Shown here piece by piece: positions 8,670 to 21,200 of a DNA stretch of 64,000 bases. Both the position numbers and the translations under genes were made by a program. The stretch is from Anthopleura xanthogrammica (taxonomy: Eukaryota; Cnidaria; Anthozoa; Actiniaria; Actiniidae): assembly GCA_964019055.1 (NCBI GenBank), contig OZ025209.1:7679071-7743070 (forward strand), written 5' to 3'. The stretch's first letter is position 1. Every line of letters begins with the position of its first letter. The notes beneath the pieces were generated by a model that saw only the letters and a program-made list of their open reading frames with translations, was not told the origin of the DNA and searched no databases.

Positions 8670-11600
8670 ATGAGCAAAAAGTGGGGGTTTCAGCAAACAG
8701 GTCACGCCGTCAGCGAAAAACCTGGTTTTGAGAGCCAAAATGGCCATTTTTCAGTTTTTTGGGCTAAAAAGTTTTTTTTTCCAGCAAAACAGTGTTTTGG
8801 ACATCCAAAATGTGCTTTTCTCGGCCAAAACTTGCGTTGAGCAGTGAAAACGTCGTGTTTTGAGCAAAAGAAAATTCTCAGCAAATTTCAGATTTTCTCA
8901 GCAAAAAACAGTTTTTTTGACCAAAAAGCACCTTTACTCAGCCAAAACCGCATTTTTTTTCGCCAAAAAGTCGTGTTTTTATCTCAAGAGGTATTTTCAT
9001 GAGCAAAAAGTGGGGGTTTCAGCAAACAGGTCACGCCGTCAGCGAAAAACCTGGTTTTGAGAGCCAAAATGGCCATTTTTCAGTTTTTTGGGCTAAAAAG
9101 TTGTTTTTTCCAGCAAAACAGTGTTTTGGACATCCAAAATGTGCTTTTCTCGGCCAAAACTTGCGTTTAGCAGTGAAAACGTCGTGTTTTGAGCAAAAGA
9201 AAATTCTCAGCAAATTTCAGATTTTCTCAGCAAAAAACAGTTTTTTGGACCAAAAAGCACCTTTACTCAGCCAAAACCGCATTTTTTTTCGCCAAAAAGT
9301 CGTGTTTTTATCTCAAGAGGTATTTTCATGAGCAAAAAGTGGGGGTTTCAGCAAACAGGTCACGCCGTCAGCGAAAAACCTGGTTTTGAGAGCCAAAATG
9401 GCCATTTTTCAGTTTTTTGGGCTAAAAAGTTTTTTTTTCCAGCAAAACAGTGTTTTGGACATCCAAAATGTGCTTTTCTCGGCCAAAACTTCCGTTGAGC
9501 AGTGAAAACGTCGTGTTTTGAGCAAAAGAAAATTCTCAGCAAATTTCAGATTTTCTCAGCAAAAAACAGTTTTTTTGACCAAAAAGCACCTTTACTCAGC
9601 CAAAACCGCATTTTTTTTCGCCAAAAAGTCGTGTTTTTATCTCAAGAGGTATTTTCATGAGCAAAAAGTGGGGGTTTCAGCAAACAGGTCACGCCGTCAG
9701 CGAAAAACCTGGTTTTGAGAGCCAAAATGGCCATTTTTCAGTTTTTTGGGCTAAAAAGTTTTTTTTTCCAGCAAAACAGTGTTTTGGACATCCAAAATGT
9801 GCTTTTCTCGGCCAAAACTTGCGTTTAGCAGTGAAAACGTCGTGTTTTGAGCAAAAGAAAATTCTCAGCAAATTTCAGATTTTCTCAGCAAAAAACAGTT
9901 TTTTTGACCAAAAAGCACCTTTACTCAGCCAAAACCGCATTTTTTTTCGCCAAAAAGTCGTGTTTTTATCTCAAGAGGTATTTTCATGAGCAAAAAGTGG
10001 GGGTTTCAGCAAACAGGTCACGCCGTCAGCGAAAAACCTGGTTTTGAGAGCCAAAATGGCCATTTTTCAGTTTTTTGGGCTAAAAAGTTTTTTTTTCCAG
10101 CAAAACAGTGTTTTGGACATCCAAAATGTGCTTTTCTCGGCCAAAACTTGCGTTTAGCAGTGAAAACGTCGTGTTTTGAGCAAAAGAAAATTCTCAGCAA
10201 ATTTCAGATTTTCTCAGCAAAAAACAGTTTTTTTGACCAAAAAGCACCTTTACTCAGCCAAAAGCGCATTTTTTTTCGCCAAAAAGTCGTGTTTTTATCT
10301 CAAGAGGTATTTTCATGAGCAAAAAGTGGGGGTTTCAGCAAACAGGTCACGCCGTCAGCGAAAAACCTGGTTTTGAGAGCCAAAATGGCCATTTTTCAGT
10401 TTTTTGGGCTAAAACGTTTTTTTTCCCAGCAAAACAGTGTTTTGGACATCCAAAATGTGCTTTTCTCGGCCAAAACTTGCGTTTAGCAGTGAAAACGTCG
10501 TGTTTTGAGCAAAAGAAAATTCTCAGCAAATTTCAGATTTTCTCAGCAAAAAACAGTTTTTTGGACCAAAAAGCACCTTTACTCAGCCAAAACCGCATTT
10601 TTTTTCGCCAAAAAGTCGTGTTTTTATCTCAAGAGGTATTTTCATGAGCAAAAAGTGGGGGTTTCAGCAAACAGGTCACGCCGTCAGCGAAAAACCTGGT
10701 TTTGAGAGCCAAAATGGCCATTTTTCAGTTTTTTGGGCTAAAAAGTTTTTTTTCCAGCAAAACAGTGTTTTGGACATCCAAAATGTGCTTTTCTCGGCCA
10801 AAACTTGCGTTTAGCAGTGAAAACGTCGTGTTTTGAGCAAAAGAAAATTCTCAGCAAATTTCAGATTTTCTCAGCAAAAAACAGTTTTTTTGACCAAAAA
10901 GCACCTTTACTCAGCCAAAACCGCATTTTTTTTCGCCGAAAAGTCGTGTTTTTATCTCAAGAGGTATTTTCATGAGCAAAAAGTGGGGGTTTCAGCAAAC
11001 AGGTCACGCCGTCAGCGAAAAACCTGGTTTTGAGAGCCAAAATGGCCATTTTTCAGTTTTTTGGGCTAAAAAGTTTTTTTTTCCAGCAAAACAGTGTTTT
11101 GGACATCCAAAATGTGCTTTTCTCGGCCAAAACTTGCGTTGAGCAGTGAAAACGTCGTGTTTTGAGCAAAAGAAAATTCTCAGCAAATTTCAGATTTTCT
11201 CAGGAAAAAACAGTTTTTTTGACCAAAAAGCACCTTTACCCAGCCAAAAGCGCATTTTTTTTCGCCAAAAAGTCGTGTTTTAATCTCAAGAGGTATTTTC
11301 ATGAGCAAAAAGTGGGGGTTTCAGCAAACAGGTCACGCCGTCAGCGAAAAACCTGGTTTTGAGAGCCAAAATGGCCATTTTTCAGTTTTTTGGGCTAAAA
11401 CGTTTTTTTCCCCAGCAAAAAAGTGTTTTGGACAACCAAAATGTGCTTTTCTCGGCCAAAACTTGCGTTTAGCAGTGAAAACGTCGTGTTTTGAGCAAAA
11501 GAAAATTCTCAGCAAATTTCAGATTTTCTCAGCAAAAAACAGTTTTTTTGACCAAAAAGCACCTTTACTCAGCCAAAACCGCATTTTTTTTCGCCAAAAA

Positions 11601-12616
11601 GTCGTGTTTTTATCTCAAGAGGTATTTTCATGAGCAAAAAGTGGGGGTTTCAGCAAACAGGTCACGCCGTCAGCGAAAAACCTGGTTTTGAGAGCCAAAA
11701 TGGCCATTTTTCAGTTTTTTGGGCTAAAAAGTTTTTTTTTCCAGCAAAACAGTGTTTTGGACATCCAAAATGTGCTTTTCTCGGCCAAAACTTGCGTTTA
11801 GCAGTGAAAACGTCGTGTTTTGAGCAAAAGAAAATTCTCAGCAAATTTCAGATTTTCTCAGCAAAAAACAGTTTTTTTGACCAAAAAGCACCTTTACTCA
11901 GGCAAGACCGCATTTTTTTCCGCCAAAAAGTCGTGTTTTTATCTCAAGAGGTATTTTCATGAGCAAAAAGTGGGGGTTTCAGCAAACAGGTCACGCCGTC
12001 AGCGAAAAACCTGGTTTTGAGAGCCAAAATGGCCATTTTTCAGTTTTTTGGGCTAAAAAGTTGTTTTTTCCAGCAAAACAGTGTTTTGGACATCCAAAAT
12101 GTGCTTTTCTCGGCCAAAACTTGCGTTTAGCAGTGAAAACGTCGTGTTTTGAGCAAAAGAAAATTCTCAGCAAATTTCAGATTTTCTCAGCAAAAAACAG
12201 TTTTTTTGACCAAAAAGCACCTTTACTCAGCCAAAACCGCATTTTTTTTCGCCAAAAAGTCGTGTTTTTATCTCAAGAGGTATTTTCATGAGCAAAAAGT
12301 GGGGGTTTCAGCAAACAGGTCACGCCGTCAGCGAAAAACCTGGTTTTGAGAGCCAAAATGGCCATTTTTCAGTTTTTTGGGCTAAAAAGTTTTTTTTTCC
12401 AGCAAAACAGTGTTTTGGACATCCAAAATGTGCTTTTCTCGGCCAAAACTTGCGTTTAGCAGTGAAAACGTCGTGTTTTGAGCAAAAGAAAATTCTCAGC
12501 AAATTTCAGATTTTCTCAGCAAAAAACAGTTTTTTGGACCAAAAAGCACCTTTACTCAGCCAAAACCGCATTTTTTTTCGCCAAAAAGTCGTGTTTTTAT
12601 CTCAAGAGGTATTTTC

Positions 12617-14593
12617 ATGAGCAAAAAGTGGGGGTTTCAGCAAACAGGTCACGCCGTCAGGGAAAAACCTGGTTTTGAGAGCCAAAATGGCCATTTTTCA
12701 GTTTTTTGGGCTAAAAAGTTTTTTTTCTCCAGCAAAACAGTGTTTTGGACATCCAAAATGTGCTTTTCTCGGCCAAAACTTGCGTTTAGCAGTGAAAACG
12801 TCGTGTTTTGAGCAAAAGAAAATTCTCAGCAAATTTCAGATTTTCTCAGCAAAAAACAGTTTTTTTGACCAAAAAGCACCTTTACTCAGCCAAAAGCGCA
12901 TTTTTTTCGCCAAAAAGTCGTGTTTTTATCTCAAGAGGTATTTTCATGAGCAAAAAGTGGGGGTTTCAGCAAACAGGTCACGCCGTCAGCGAAACACCTG
13001 GTTTTGAGAGCCAAAATGGCCATTTTTCACTTTTTTGGGCTAAAACGTTTTTTTCCCAGCAAAAAAGTGTTTTGGACAACCAAAATGTGCTTTTCTCGGC
13101 CAAAACTTGCGTTTAGCAGTGAAAACGTCGTGTTTTGAGCAAAAGAAAATTCTCAGCAAATTTCAGATTTTCTCAGCAAAAAACAGTTTTTTTGACCAAA
13201 AAGCACCTTTACTCAGCCAAAACCGCATTTTTTTTCGCCAAAAAGTCGTGTTTTTATCTCAAGAGGTATTTTCATGAGCAAAAAGTGGGGGTTTCAGCAA
13301 ACAGGTCACGCCGTCAGCGAAAAACCTGGTTTTGAGAGCCAAAATGGCCATTTTTCAGTTTTTTGGGCTAAAAAGTTTTTTTTTCCAGCAAAACAGTGTT
13401 TTGGACATCCAAAATGTGCTTTTCTCGGCCAAAACTTGCGTTTAGCAGTGAAAACGTCGTGTTTTGAGCAAAAGAAAATTCTCAGCAAATTTCAGATTTT
13501 CTCAGCAAAAAAACAGTTTTTTTTGACCAAAAAGCACCTTTACTCAGCCAAAACCGCATTTTTTTTCGCCAAAAAGTCGTGTTTTTATCTCAAGAGGTAT
13601 TTTCATGAGCAAAAAGTGGGGGTTTCAGCAAACAGGTCACGCCGTCAGGGAAAAACCTGGTTTTGAGAGCCAAAATGGCCATTTTTCAGTTTTTTGGGCT
13701 AAAAATTTTTTTTTTCCAGCAAAACAGTGTTTTGGACATCCAAAATGTGCTTTTCTCGGCCAAAACTTGCGTTTAGCAGTGAAAACGTCGTGTTTTGAGC
13801 AAAAGAAAATTCTCAGCAAATTTCAGATTTTCTCAGCAAAAAACAGTTTTTTTGACCAAAAAGCACCTTTACTCAGCCAAAACCGCATTTTTTTTCGCCA
13901 AAAAGTCGTGTTTTTATCTCAAGAGGTATTTTCATGAGCAAAAAGTGGGGGTTTCAGCAAACAGGTCACGCCGTCAGGGAAAAACCTGGTTTTGAGAGCC
14001 AAAATGGCCATTTTTCAGTTTTTTGGGCTAAAAAGTTTTTTTTCTCCAGCAAAACAGTGTTTTGGACATCCAAAATGTGCTTTTCTCGGCCAAAACTTGC
14101 GTTTAGCAGTGAAAACGTCGTGTTTTGAGCAAAAGAAAATTCTCAGCAAATTTCAGATTTTCTCAGCAAAAAACAGTTTTTTTGACCAAAAAGCACCTTT
14201 ACTCAGCCAAAACCGCATTTTTTTTCGCCAAAAAGTCGTGTTTTTATCTCAAGAGGTATTTTCATGAGCAAAAAGTGGGGGTTTCAGCAAACAGGTCACG
14301 CCGTCAGCGAAACACCTGGTTTTGAGAGCCAAAATGGCCATTTTTCAGTTTTTTGGGCTAAAAAAGTTTTTTTTTCCAGCAAAACAGTGTTTTGGACATC
14401 CAAAATGTGCTTTTCTCGGCCAAAACTTGCGTTTAGCAGTGAAAACGTCGTGTTTTGAGCAAAAAAAAATTCTCAGCAAATTTCAGATTTTCTCAGCAAA
14501 AAACAGTTTTTTTGACCAAAAAGCACCTTTACTCAGCCAAAACCGCATTTTTTTTCGCCAAAAAGTCGTGTTTTTATCTCAAGAGGTATTTTC
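12617..14593. repeat. 4-monomer higher-order repeat, second copy partial
   Basis: Monomer 12617 carries C45G (CAGGGAAAA) and a T-run ending CTCC; monomer 12946 carries GAAACACCTGG. Four monomers (1,317 bp) later, 13934 and 14264 show the same pair in the same order. Monomer 13605 also has C45G. Copies differ privately: 12946 has ACTTTTTTGGGC and AAAACG, 13605 has AAAAATTTT, and 13274 is 331 bp with extra A and T. Lengths run 329, 328, 331, 329, 330 and 330 bp, the densest run of off-length units in the window together with 52092-56371. Confidence 0.8.
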
Positions 14594-16568
14594 ATGAGCA
14601 AAAAGTGGGGGTTTCAGCAAACAGGTCACGCCGTCAGCGAAAAAACTGGTTTTGAGAGCCAAAATGGCCATTTTTCAGTTTTTTGGGCTAAAAAGTTTTT
14701 TCCCCCAGCAAAACAGTGTTTTGGACATCCAAAATGTGCTTTTCTCGGCCAAAACTTGCGTTTAGCAGTGAAAACGTCGTGTTTTGAGCAAAAGAAAATT
14801 CTCAGCAAATTTCAGATTTTCTCAGCAAAAAACAGTTTTTTTGACCAAAAAGCACCTTTACTCAGCCAAAACCGCATTTTTTTTCGCCAAAAAGTCGTGT
14901 TTTTATCTCAAGAGGTATTTTCATGAGCAAAAAGTGGGGGTTTCAGCAAACAGGTCACGCCGTCAGCGGAAAACCTGGTTTTGAGAGCCAAAATGGCCAT
15001 TTTTCAGTTTTTTGGGCTAAAAAGTTTTTTTTTCCAGCAAAACAGTGTTTTGGACATCCAAAATGTGCTTTTCTCGGCCAAAACTTGCGTTTAGCAGTGA
15101 AAACGTCGTGTTTTGAGCAAAAAAAAATTCTCAGCAAATTTCAGATTTTCTCAGCAAAAAACAGTTTTTTTGACCAAAAAGCACCTTTACTCAGCCAAAA
15201 CCGCATTTTTTTTCGCCAAAAAGTCGTGTTTTTATCTCAAGAGGTATTTTCATGAGCAAAAAGTGGGGGTTTCAGCAAACAGGTCACGCCGTCAGCGAAA
15301 AAACTGGTTTTGAGAGCCAAAATGGCCATTTTTCAGTTTTTTGGGCTAAAAAGTTTTTTCCCCCAGCAAAACAGTGTTTTGGACATCCAAAATGTGCTTT
15401 TCTCGGCCAAAACTTGCGTTTAGCAGTGAAAACGTCGTGTTTTGAGCAAAAGAAAATTCTCAGCAAATTTCAGATTTTCTCAGCAAAAAACAGTTTTTTT
15501 GACCAAAAAGCACCTTTAGTCAGCCAAAACCGCATTTTTTTTCGCCAAAAAGTCGTGTTTTTATCTCAAGAGGTATTTTCATGAGCAAAAAGTGGGGGTT
15601 TCAGCAAACAGGTCACGCCGTCAGCGAAAAACCTGGTTTTGAGAGCCAAAATGGCCATTTTTCAGTTTTTTGGGCTAAAAAGTTTTTTTTTCCAGCAAAA
15701 CAGTGTTTTGGACATCCAAAATGTGCTTTTCTCGGCCAAAACTTGCGTTTAGCAGTGAAAACGTCGTGTTTTGAGCAAAAGAAAATTCTCAGCAAATTTC
15801 AGATTTTCTCAGCAAAAAACAGTTTTTTTGACCAAAAAGCACCTTTACTCAGCCAAAACCGCATTTTTTTTCGCCAAAAAGTCGTGTTTTTATCTCAAGA
15901 GGTATTTTCATGAGCAAAAAGTGGGGGTTTCAGCAAACAGGTCACGCCGTCAGCGGAAAACCTGGTTTTGAGAGCCAAAATGGCCATTTTTCAGTTTTTT
16001 GGGCTAAAAAGTTTTTTTTTCCAGCAAAACAGTGTTTTGGACATCCAAAATGTGCTTTTCTCGGCCAAAACTTGCGTTTAGCAGTGAAAACGTCGTGTTT
16101 TGAGCAAAAAAAAATTCTCAGCAAATTTCAGATTTTCTCAGCAAAAAACAGTTTTTTTGACCAAAAAGCACCTTTACTCAGCCAAAACCGCATTTTTTTT
16201 CGCCAAAAAGTCGTGTTTTTATCTCAAGAGGTATTTTCATGAGCAAAAAGTGGGGGTTTCAGCAAACAGGTCACGCCGTCAGCGAAAAACCTGGTTTTGA
16301 GAGCCAAAATGGCCATTTTTCAGTTTTTTGGGCTAAAAAGTTTTTTCCCCCAGCAAAACAGTGTTTTGGACATCCAAAATGTGCTTTTCTCGGCCAAAAC
16401 TTGCGTTTAGCAGTGAAAACGTCGTGTTTTGAGCAAAAGAAAATTCTCAGCAAATTTCAGATTTTCTCAGCAAAAAAACAGTTTTTTTGACCAAAAAGCA
16501 CCTTTACTCAGCCAAAACCGCATTTTTTTTCGCCAAAAAGTCGTGTTTTTATCTCAAGAGGTATTTTC
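14264..16568. repeat. Mosaic of G201A plus C5-tract monomer pairs
   Basis: A monomer with G201A (GAGC followed by nine A) is followed each time by one with the CCCCC tract: 14264 then 14594, 14923 then 15252, 15910 then 16239. Copies 14923 and 15910 also share GCGGAAAACC. The unrelated monomer 15581 sits between the second and third pair, so spacing is two units and then three. Copies 14594 and 15252 share AAAAACTGG, which 16239 lacks. This is a partly homogenised dimer/trimer block. Confidence 0.8.
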
Positions 16569-17884
16569 ATGAGCAAAAAGTGGGGGTTTCAGCAAACAGG
16601 TCACGCCGTCAGCGAAAAACCTGGTTTGGAGAGCCAAAATGGCCATTTTTCAGTTTTTTGGGCTAAAAAGTTTTTTTTTCCAGCAAAACAGTGTTTTGGA
16701 CATCCAATATGTGCTTTTCTCGGCCAAAACTTGCGTTTAGCAGTGAAAACGTCGTGTTTTGAGCAAAAGAAAATTCTCAGCAAATTTCAGATTTTCTCAG
16801 CAAAAAACAGTTTTTTTGACCAAAAAGCACCTTTACTCAGCCAAAAGCGCATTTTTTTTCGCCAAAAAGTCGTGTTTTTATCTCAAGAGGTATTTTCATG
16901 AGCAAAAAGTGGGGGTTTCAGCAAACAGGTCACGCCGTCAGCGAAAAACCTGGTTTTGAGAGCCAAAATGGCCATTTTTCAGTTTTTTGGGCTAAAAAGT
17001 TTTTTTTTCCAGCAAAACAGTGTTTTGGACATCCAAAATGTGCTTTTCTCGGCCAAAACTTGCGTTTAGCAGTGAAAACGTCGTGTTTTGAGCAAAAGAA
17101 AATTCTCAGCAAATTTCAGATTTTCTCAGCAAAAAACAGTTTTTTTGACCAAAAAGCACCTTTACTCAGCCAAAACCGCATTTTTTTTCGCCAAAAAGTC
17201 GTGTTTTTATCTCAAGAGGTATTTTCATGAGCAAAAAGTGGGGGTTTCAGCAAACAGGTCACGCCGTCAGCGAAAAACCTGGTTTTGAGAGCCAAAATGG
17301 CCATTTTTCAGTTTTTTGGGCTAAAAAGTTTTTTTTTCCAGCAAAACAGTGTTTTGGACATCCAAAATGTGCTTTTCTCGGCCAAAACTTGCGTTTAGCA
17401 GTGAAAACGTCGTGTTTTGAGCAAAAGAAAATTCTCAGCAAATTTCAGATTTTCTCAGCAAAAAACAGTTTTTTTGACCAAAAAGCACCTTTACTCAGCC
17501 AAAACCGCATTTTTTTTCGCCAAAAAGTCGTGTTTTTATCTCAAGAGGTATTTTCATGAGCAAAAAGTGGGGGTTTCAGCAAACAGGTCACGCCGTCAGC
17601 GAAAAACCTGGTTTTGAGAGCCAAAATGGCCATTTTTCAGTTTTTTGGGCTAAAAAGTTTTTTTTTCCAGCAAAACAGTGTTTTGGACATCCAAAATGTG
17701 CTTTTCTCGGCCAAAACTTGCGTTTAGCAGTGAAAACGTCGTGTTTTGAGCAAAAGAAAATTCTCAGCAAATTTCAGATTTTCTCAGCAAAAAACAGTTT
17801 TTTGGACCAAAAAGCACCTTTACTCAGCCAAAAGCGCATTTTTTTTCGCCAAAAAGTCGTGTTTTTATCTCAAGAGGTATTTTC

Positions 17885-18203
17885 ATGAGCAAAAAGTGGG
17901 GGTTTCAGCAAACAGGTCACGCCGTCAGCGAAAAACCTGGTTTTGAGAGCCAAAATGGCCATTTTTCAGTTTTTTGGGCTAAAAAGTTTTTTTTTCCAGC
18001 AAAACAGTGTTTTGGACATCCAAAATGTGCTTTTCTCGGCCAAAACTTGCGTTTAGCAGTGAAAACGTCGTGTTTTGAGCAAAAGAAAATTCTCAGCAAA
18101 TTTCAGCAAAAAACAGTTTTTTTGACCAAAAAGCACCTTTACTCAGCCAAAAGCGCATTTTTTTTCGCCAAAAAGTCGTGTTTTTATCTCAAGAGGTATT
18201 TTC
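17885..18203. repeat. 319-bp monomer with 10-bp deletion
   Basis: At 18099-18110 TTTCAGCAAA replaces the normal TTTCAGATTTTCTCAGCAAA. The 10 bp between two TCAG tetranucleotides are missing. The loss equals roughly one helical turn, so downstream A/T tracts stay in phase. It is the largest indel in the window. Confidence 0.95.
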
Positions 18204-21200
18204 ATGAGCAAAAAGTGGGGGTTTCAGCAAACAGGTCACGCCGTCAGCGAAAAACCTGGTTTTGAGAGCCAAAATGGCCATTTTTCAGTTTTTTGGGCTA
18301 AAAAGTTTTTTTTTCCAGCAAAACAGTGTTTTGGACATCCAAAATGTGCTTTTCTCGGCCAAAACTTGCGTTTAGCAGTGAAAACGTCGTGTTTTGAGCA
18401 AAAGAAAATTCTCAGCAAATTTCAGATTTTCTCAGCAAAAAACAGTTTTTTTGACCAAAAAGCACCTTTACTCAGCCAAAAGCGCATTTTTTTTCGCCAA
18501 AAAGTCGTGTTTTTATCTCAAGAGGTATTTTCATGAGCAAAAAGTGGGGGTTTCAGCAAACAGGTCACGCCGTCAGCAAAAAACCTGGTTTTGAGAGCCA
18601 AAATGGCCATTTTTCAGTTTTTTGGGCTAAAAAGTTTTTTTTTCCAGCAAAACAGTGTTTTGGACATCCAAAATTTCCTTTTCTCGGCCAAAACTTGCGT
18701 TTAGCAGTGAAAACGTCGTGTTTTGAGCAAAAGAAAATTCTCAGCAAATTTCAGATTTTCTCAGCAAAAAACAGTTTTTTTGACCAAAAAGCACTTTTAC
18801 TCAGCCAAAACCGTATTTTTTTTCGCCAAAAAGTCGTGTTTTTATCTCAAGAGGTATTTTCATGAGCAAAAAGTGGGGGTTTCAGCAAACAGGTCACGCC
18901 GTCAGCGAAAAACCTGGTTTTGAGAGCCAAAATGGCCATTTTTCAGTTTTTTGGGCTAAAAAGTTGTTTTTTCCAGCAAAACAGTGTTTTGGACATCCAA
19001 AATGTGCTTTTCTCGGCCAAAACTTGCGTTTAGCAGTGAAAACGTCGTGTTTTGAGCAAAAGAAAATTCTCAGCAAATTTCAGATTTTCTCAGCAAAAAA
19101 CAGTTTTTTGGACCAAAAAGCACCTTTACTCAGCCAAAACCGCATTTTTTTTCGCCAAAAAGTCGTGTTTTTATATCAAGAGGTATTTTCATGAGCAAAA
19201 AGTGGGGGTTTCAGCAAACAGGTCACGCCGTCAGCGAAAAACCTGGTTTTGAGAGCCAAAATGGCCATTTTTCAGTTTTTTGGGCTAAAAAAGTTTTTTT
19301 TTTCCAGCAAAACAGTGTTTTGGACATCCAAAATGTGCTTTTCTCGGCCAAAACTTGCGTTTAGCAGTGAAAACGTCGTGTTTTGAGCAAAAGAAAATTC
19401 TCAGCAAATTTCAGATTTTCTCAGCAAAAAACAGTTTTTTTGACCAAAAAGCACCTTTACTCAGCCAAAACCGCATTTTTTTTCGCCAAAAAGTCGTGTT
19501 TTTATCTCAAGATGTATTTTCATGAGCAAAAAGTGGGGGTTTCAGCAAACAGGTCACGCCGTCAGCGAAAAACCTGGTTTTGAGAGCCAAAATGGCCATT
19601 TTTCAGTTTTTTGGGCTAAAAAGTTTTTTCCCCCAGCAAAACAGTGTTTTGGACATCCAAAATGTGCTTTTCTCGGCCAAAACTTGCGTTTAGCAGTGAA
19701 AACGTCGTGTTTTGAGCAAAAGAAAATTCTCAGCAAATTTCAGATTTTCTCAGCAAAAAACAGTTTTTTTGACCAAAAAGCACCTTTACTCAGCCAAAAC
19801 CGCATTTTTTTTCGCCAAAAAGTCGTGTTTTTATCTCAAGAGGTATTTTCATGAGCAAAAAGTGGGGGTTTCAGCAAACAGGTCACACCGTCAGCGAAAA
19901 ACCTGGTTTTGAGAGCCAAAATGGCCATTTTTCAGTTTTTTGGGCTAAAAAGTTTTTTTTTCCAGCAAAACAGTGTTTTGGACATCCAAAATGTGCTTTT
20001 CTCGGCCAAAACTTGCGTTTAGCAGTGAAAACGTCGTGTTTTGAGCAAAAGAAAATTCTCAGCAAATTTCAGATTTTCTCAGCAAAAAACAGTTTTTTGG
20101 ACCAAAAAGCACCTTTACTCAGCCAAAACCGCATTTTTTTTCGCCAAAAAGTCGTGTTTTTATCTCAAGAGGTATTTTCTTGAGCAAAAAGTGGGGGTTT
20201 CAGCAAACAGGTCACGCCGTCAGCGAAAAACCTGGTTTTGAGAGCCAAAATGGCCATTTTTCAGTTTTTTGGGCTAAAAAAGTTTTTTTTTCCAGCAAAA
20301 CAGTGTTTTGGACATCCAAAATGTGCTTTTCTCGGCCAAAACTTGCGTTTAGCAGTGAAAACGTCGTGTTTTGAGCAAAAAAAAATTCTCAGCAAATTTC
20401 AGATTTTCTCAGCAAGAAACAGTTTTTTTGACCAAAAAGCCTCTTTACTCAGCCAAAACCGCATTTTTTTTCGCCAAAAAGTCGTGTTTTTATCTCAAGA
20501 GGTATTTTCATGAGCAAAAAGTGGGGGTTTCAGCAAACAGGTCACGCTGTCAGCGAAAAACCTGGTTTTGAGAGCCAAAATGGCCATTTTTCAGTTTTTT
20601 GGGCTAAAAAGTTTTTTTTTCCAGCAAAACAGTGTTTTGGACATCCAAAATGTGCTTTTCTCGGCCAAAACTTGCGTTTAGCAGTGAAAACGTCGTGTTT
20701 TGAGCAAAAGAAAATTCTCAGCAAATTTCAGATTTTCTCAGCAAAAAACAGTTTTTTTGACCAAAAAGCACCTTTACTCAGCCAAAAGCGCATTTTTTTT
20801 CGCCAAAAAGTCGTGTTTTTATCTCAAGAGGTATTTTCATGAGCAAAAAGTGGGGGTTTCAGCATACAGGTCACACCGTCAGCGAAAAACCTGGTTTTGA
20901 GAGCCAAAATGGCCATTTTTCAGTTTTTTGGGCTAAAAAGTTTTTTTTTCCAGCAAAACAGTGTTTTGGACATCCAAAATGTGCTTTTCTCGGCCAAAAC
21001 TTGCGTTTAGCAGTGAAAACGTCGTGTTTTGAGCAAAAAAAAATTCTCAGCAAATTTCAGATTTTCTCAGCAAGAAACAGTTTTTTTGACCGAAAAGCCT
21101 CTTTACTCAGCCAAAACCGCATTTTTTTCGCCAAAAAGTCGTGTTTTTATCTCAAGAGGTATTTTCATGAGCAAAAAGTGGGGGTTTCAGCAAACAGGTC

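Larger units (their letters stand above)
124..12616. repeat. Array segment with base-type monomers and frequent T105G
   Basis: Thirty-eight monomers close to the reference. T105G (AAGTTG before the T-run) marks copies starting at 452, 1111, 3735, 6038, 6696, 7025, 7683, 8012, 8341, 8999 and 11959, that is 11 of the 17 occurrences I found in the window. T170G (GCGTTGAGC for GCGTTTAGC) marks 7683, 8670, 9328 and 10972 and is not seen outside this segment. No gene or foreign insertion is present. Confidence 0.8.
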
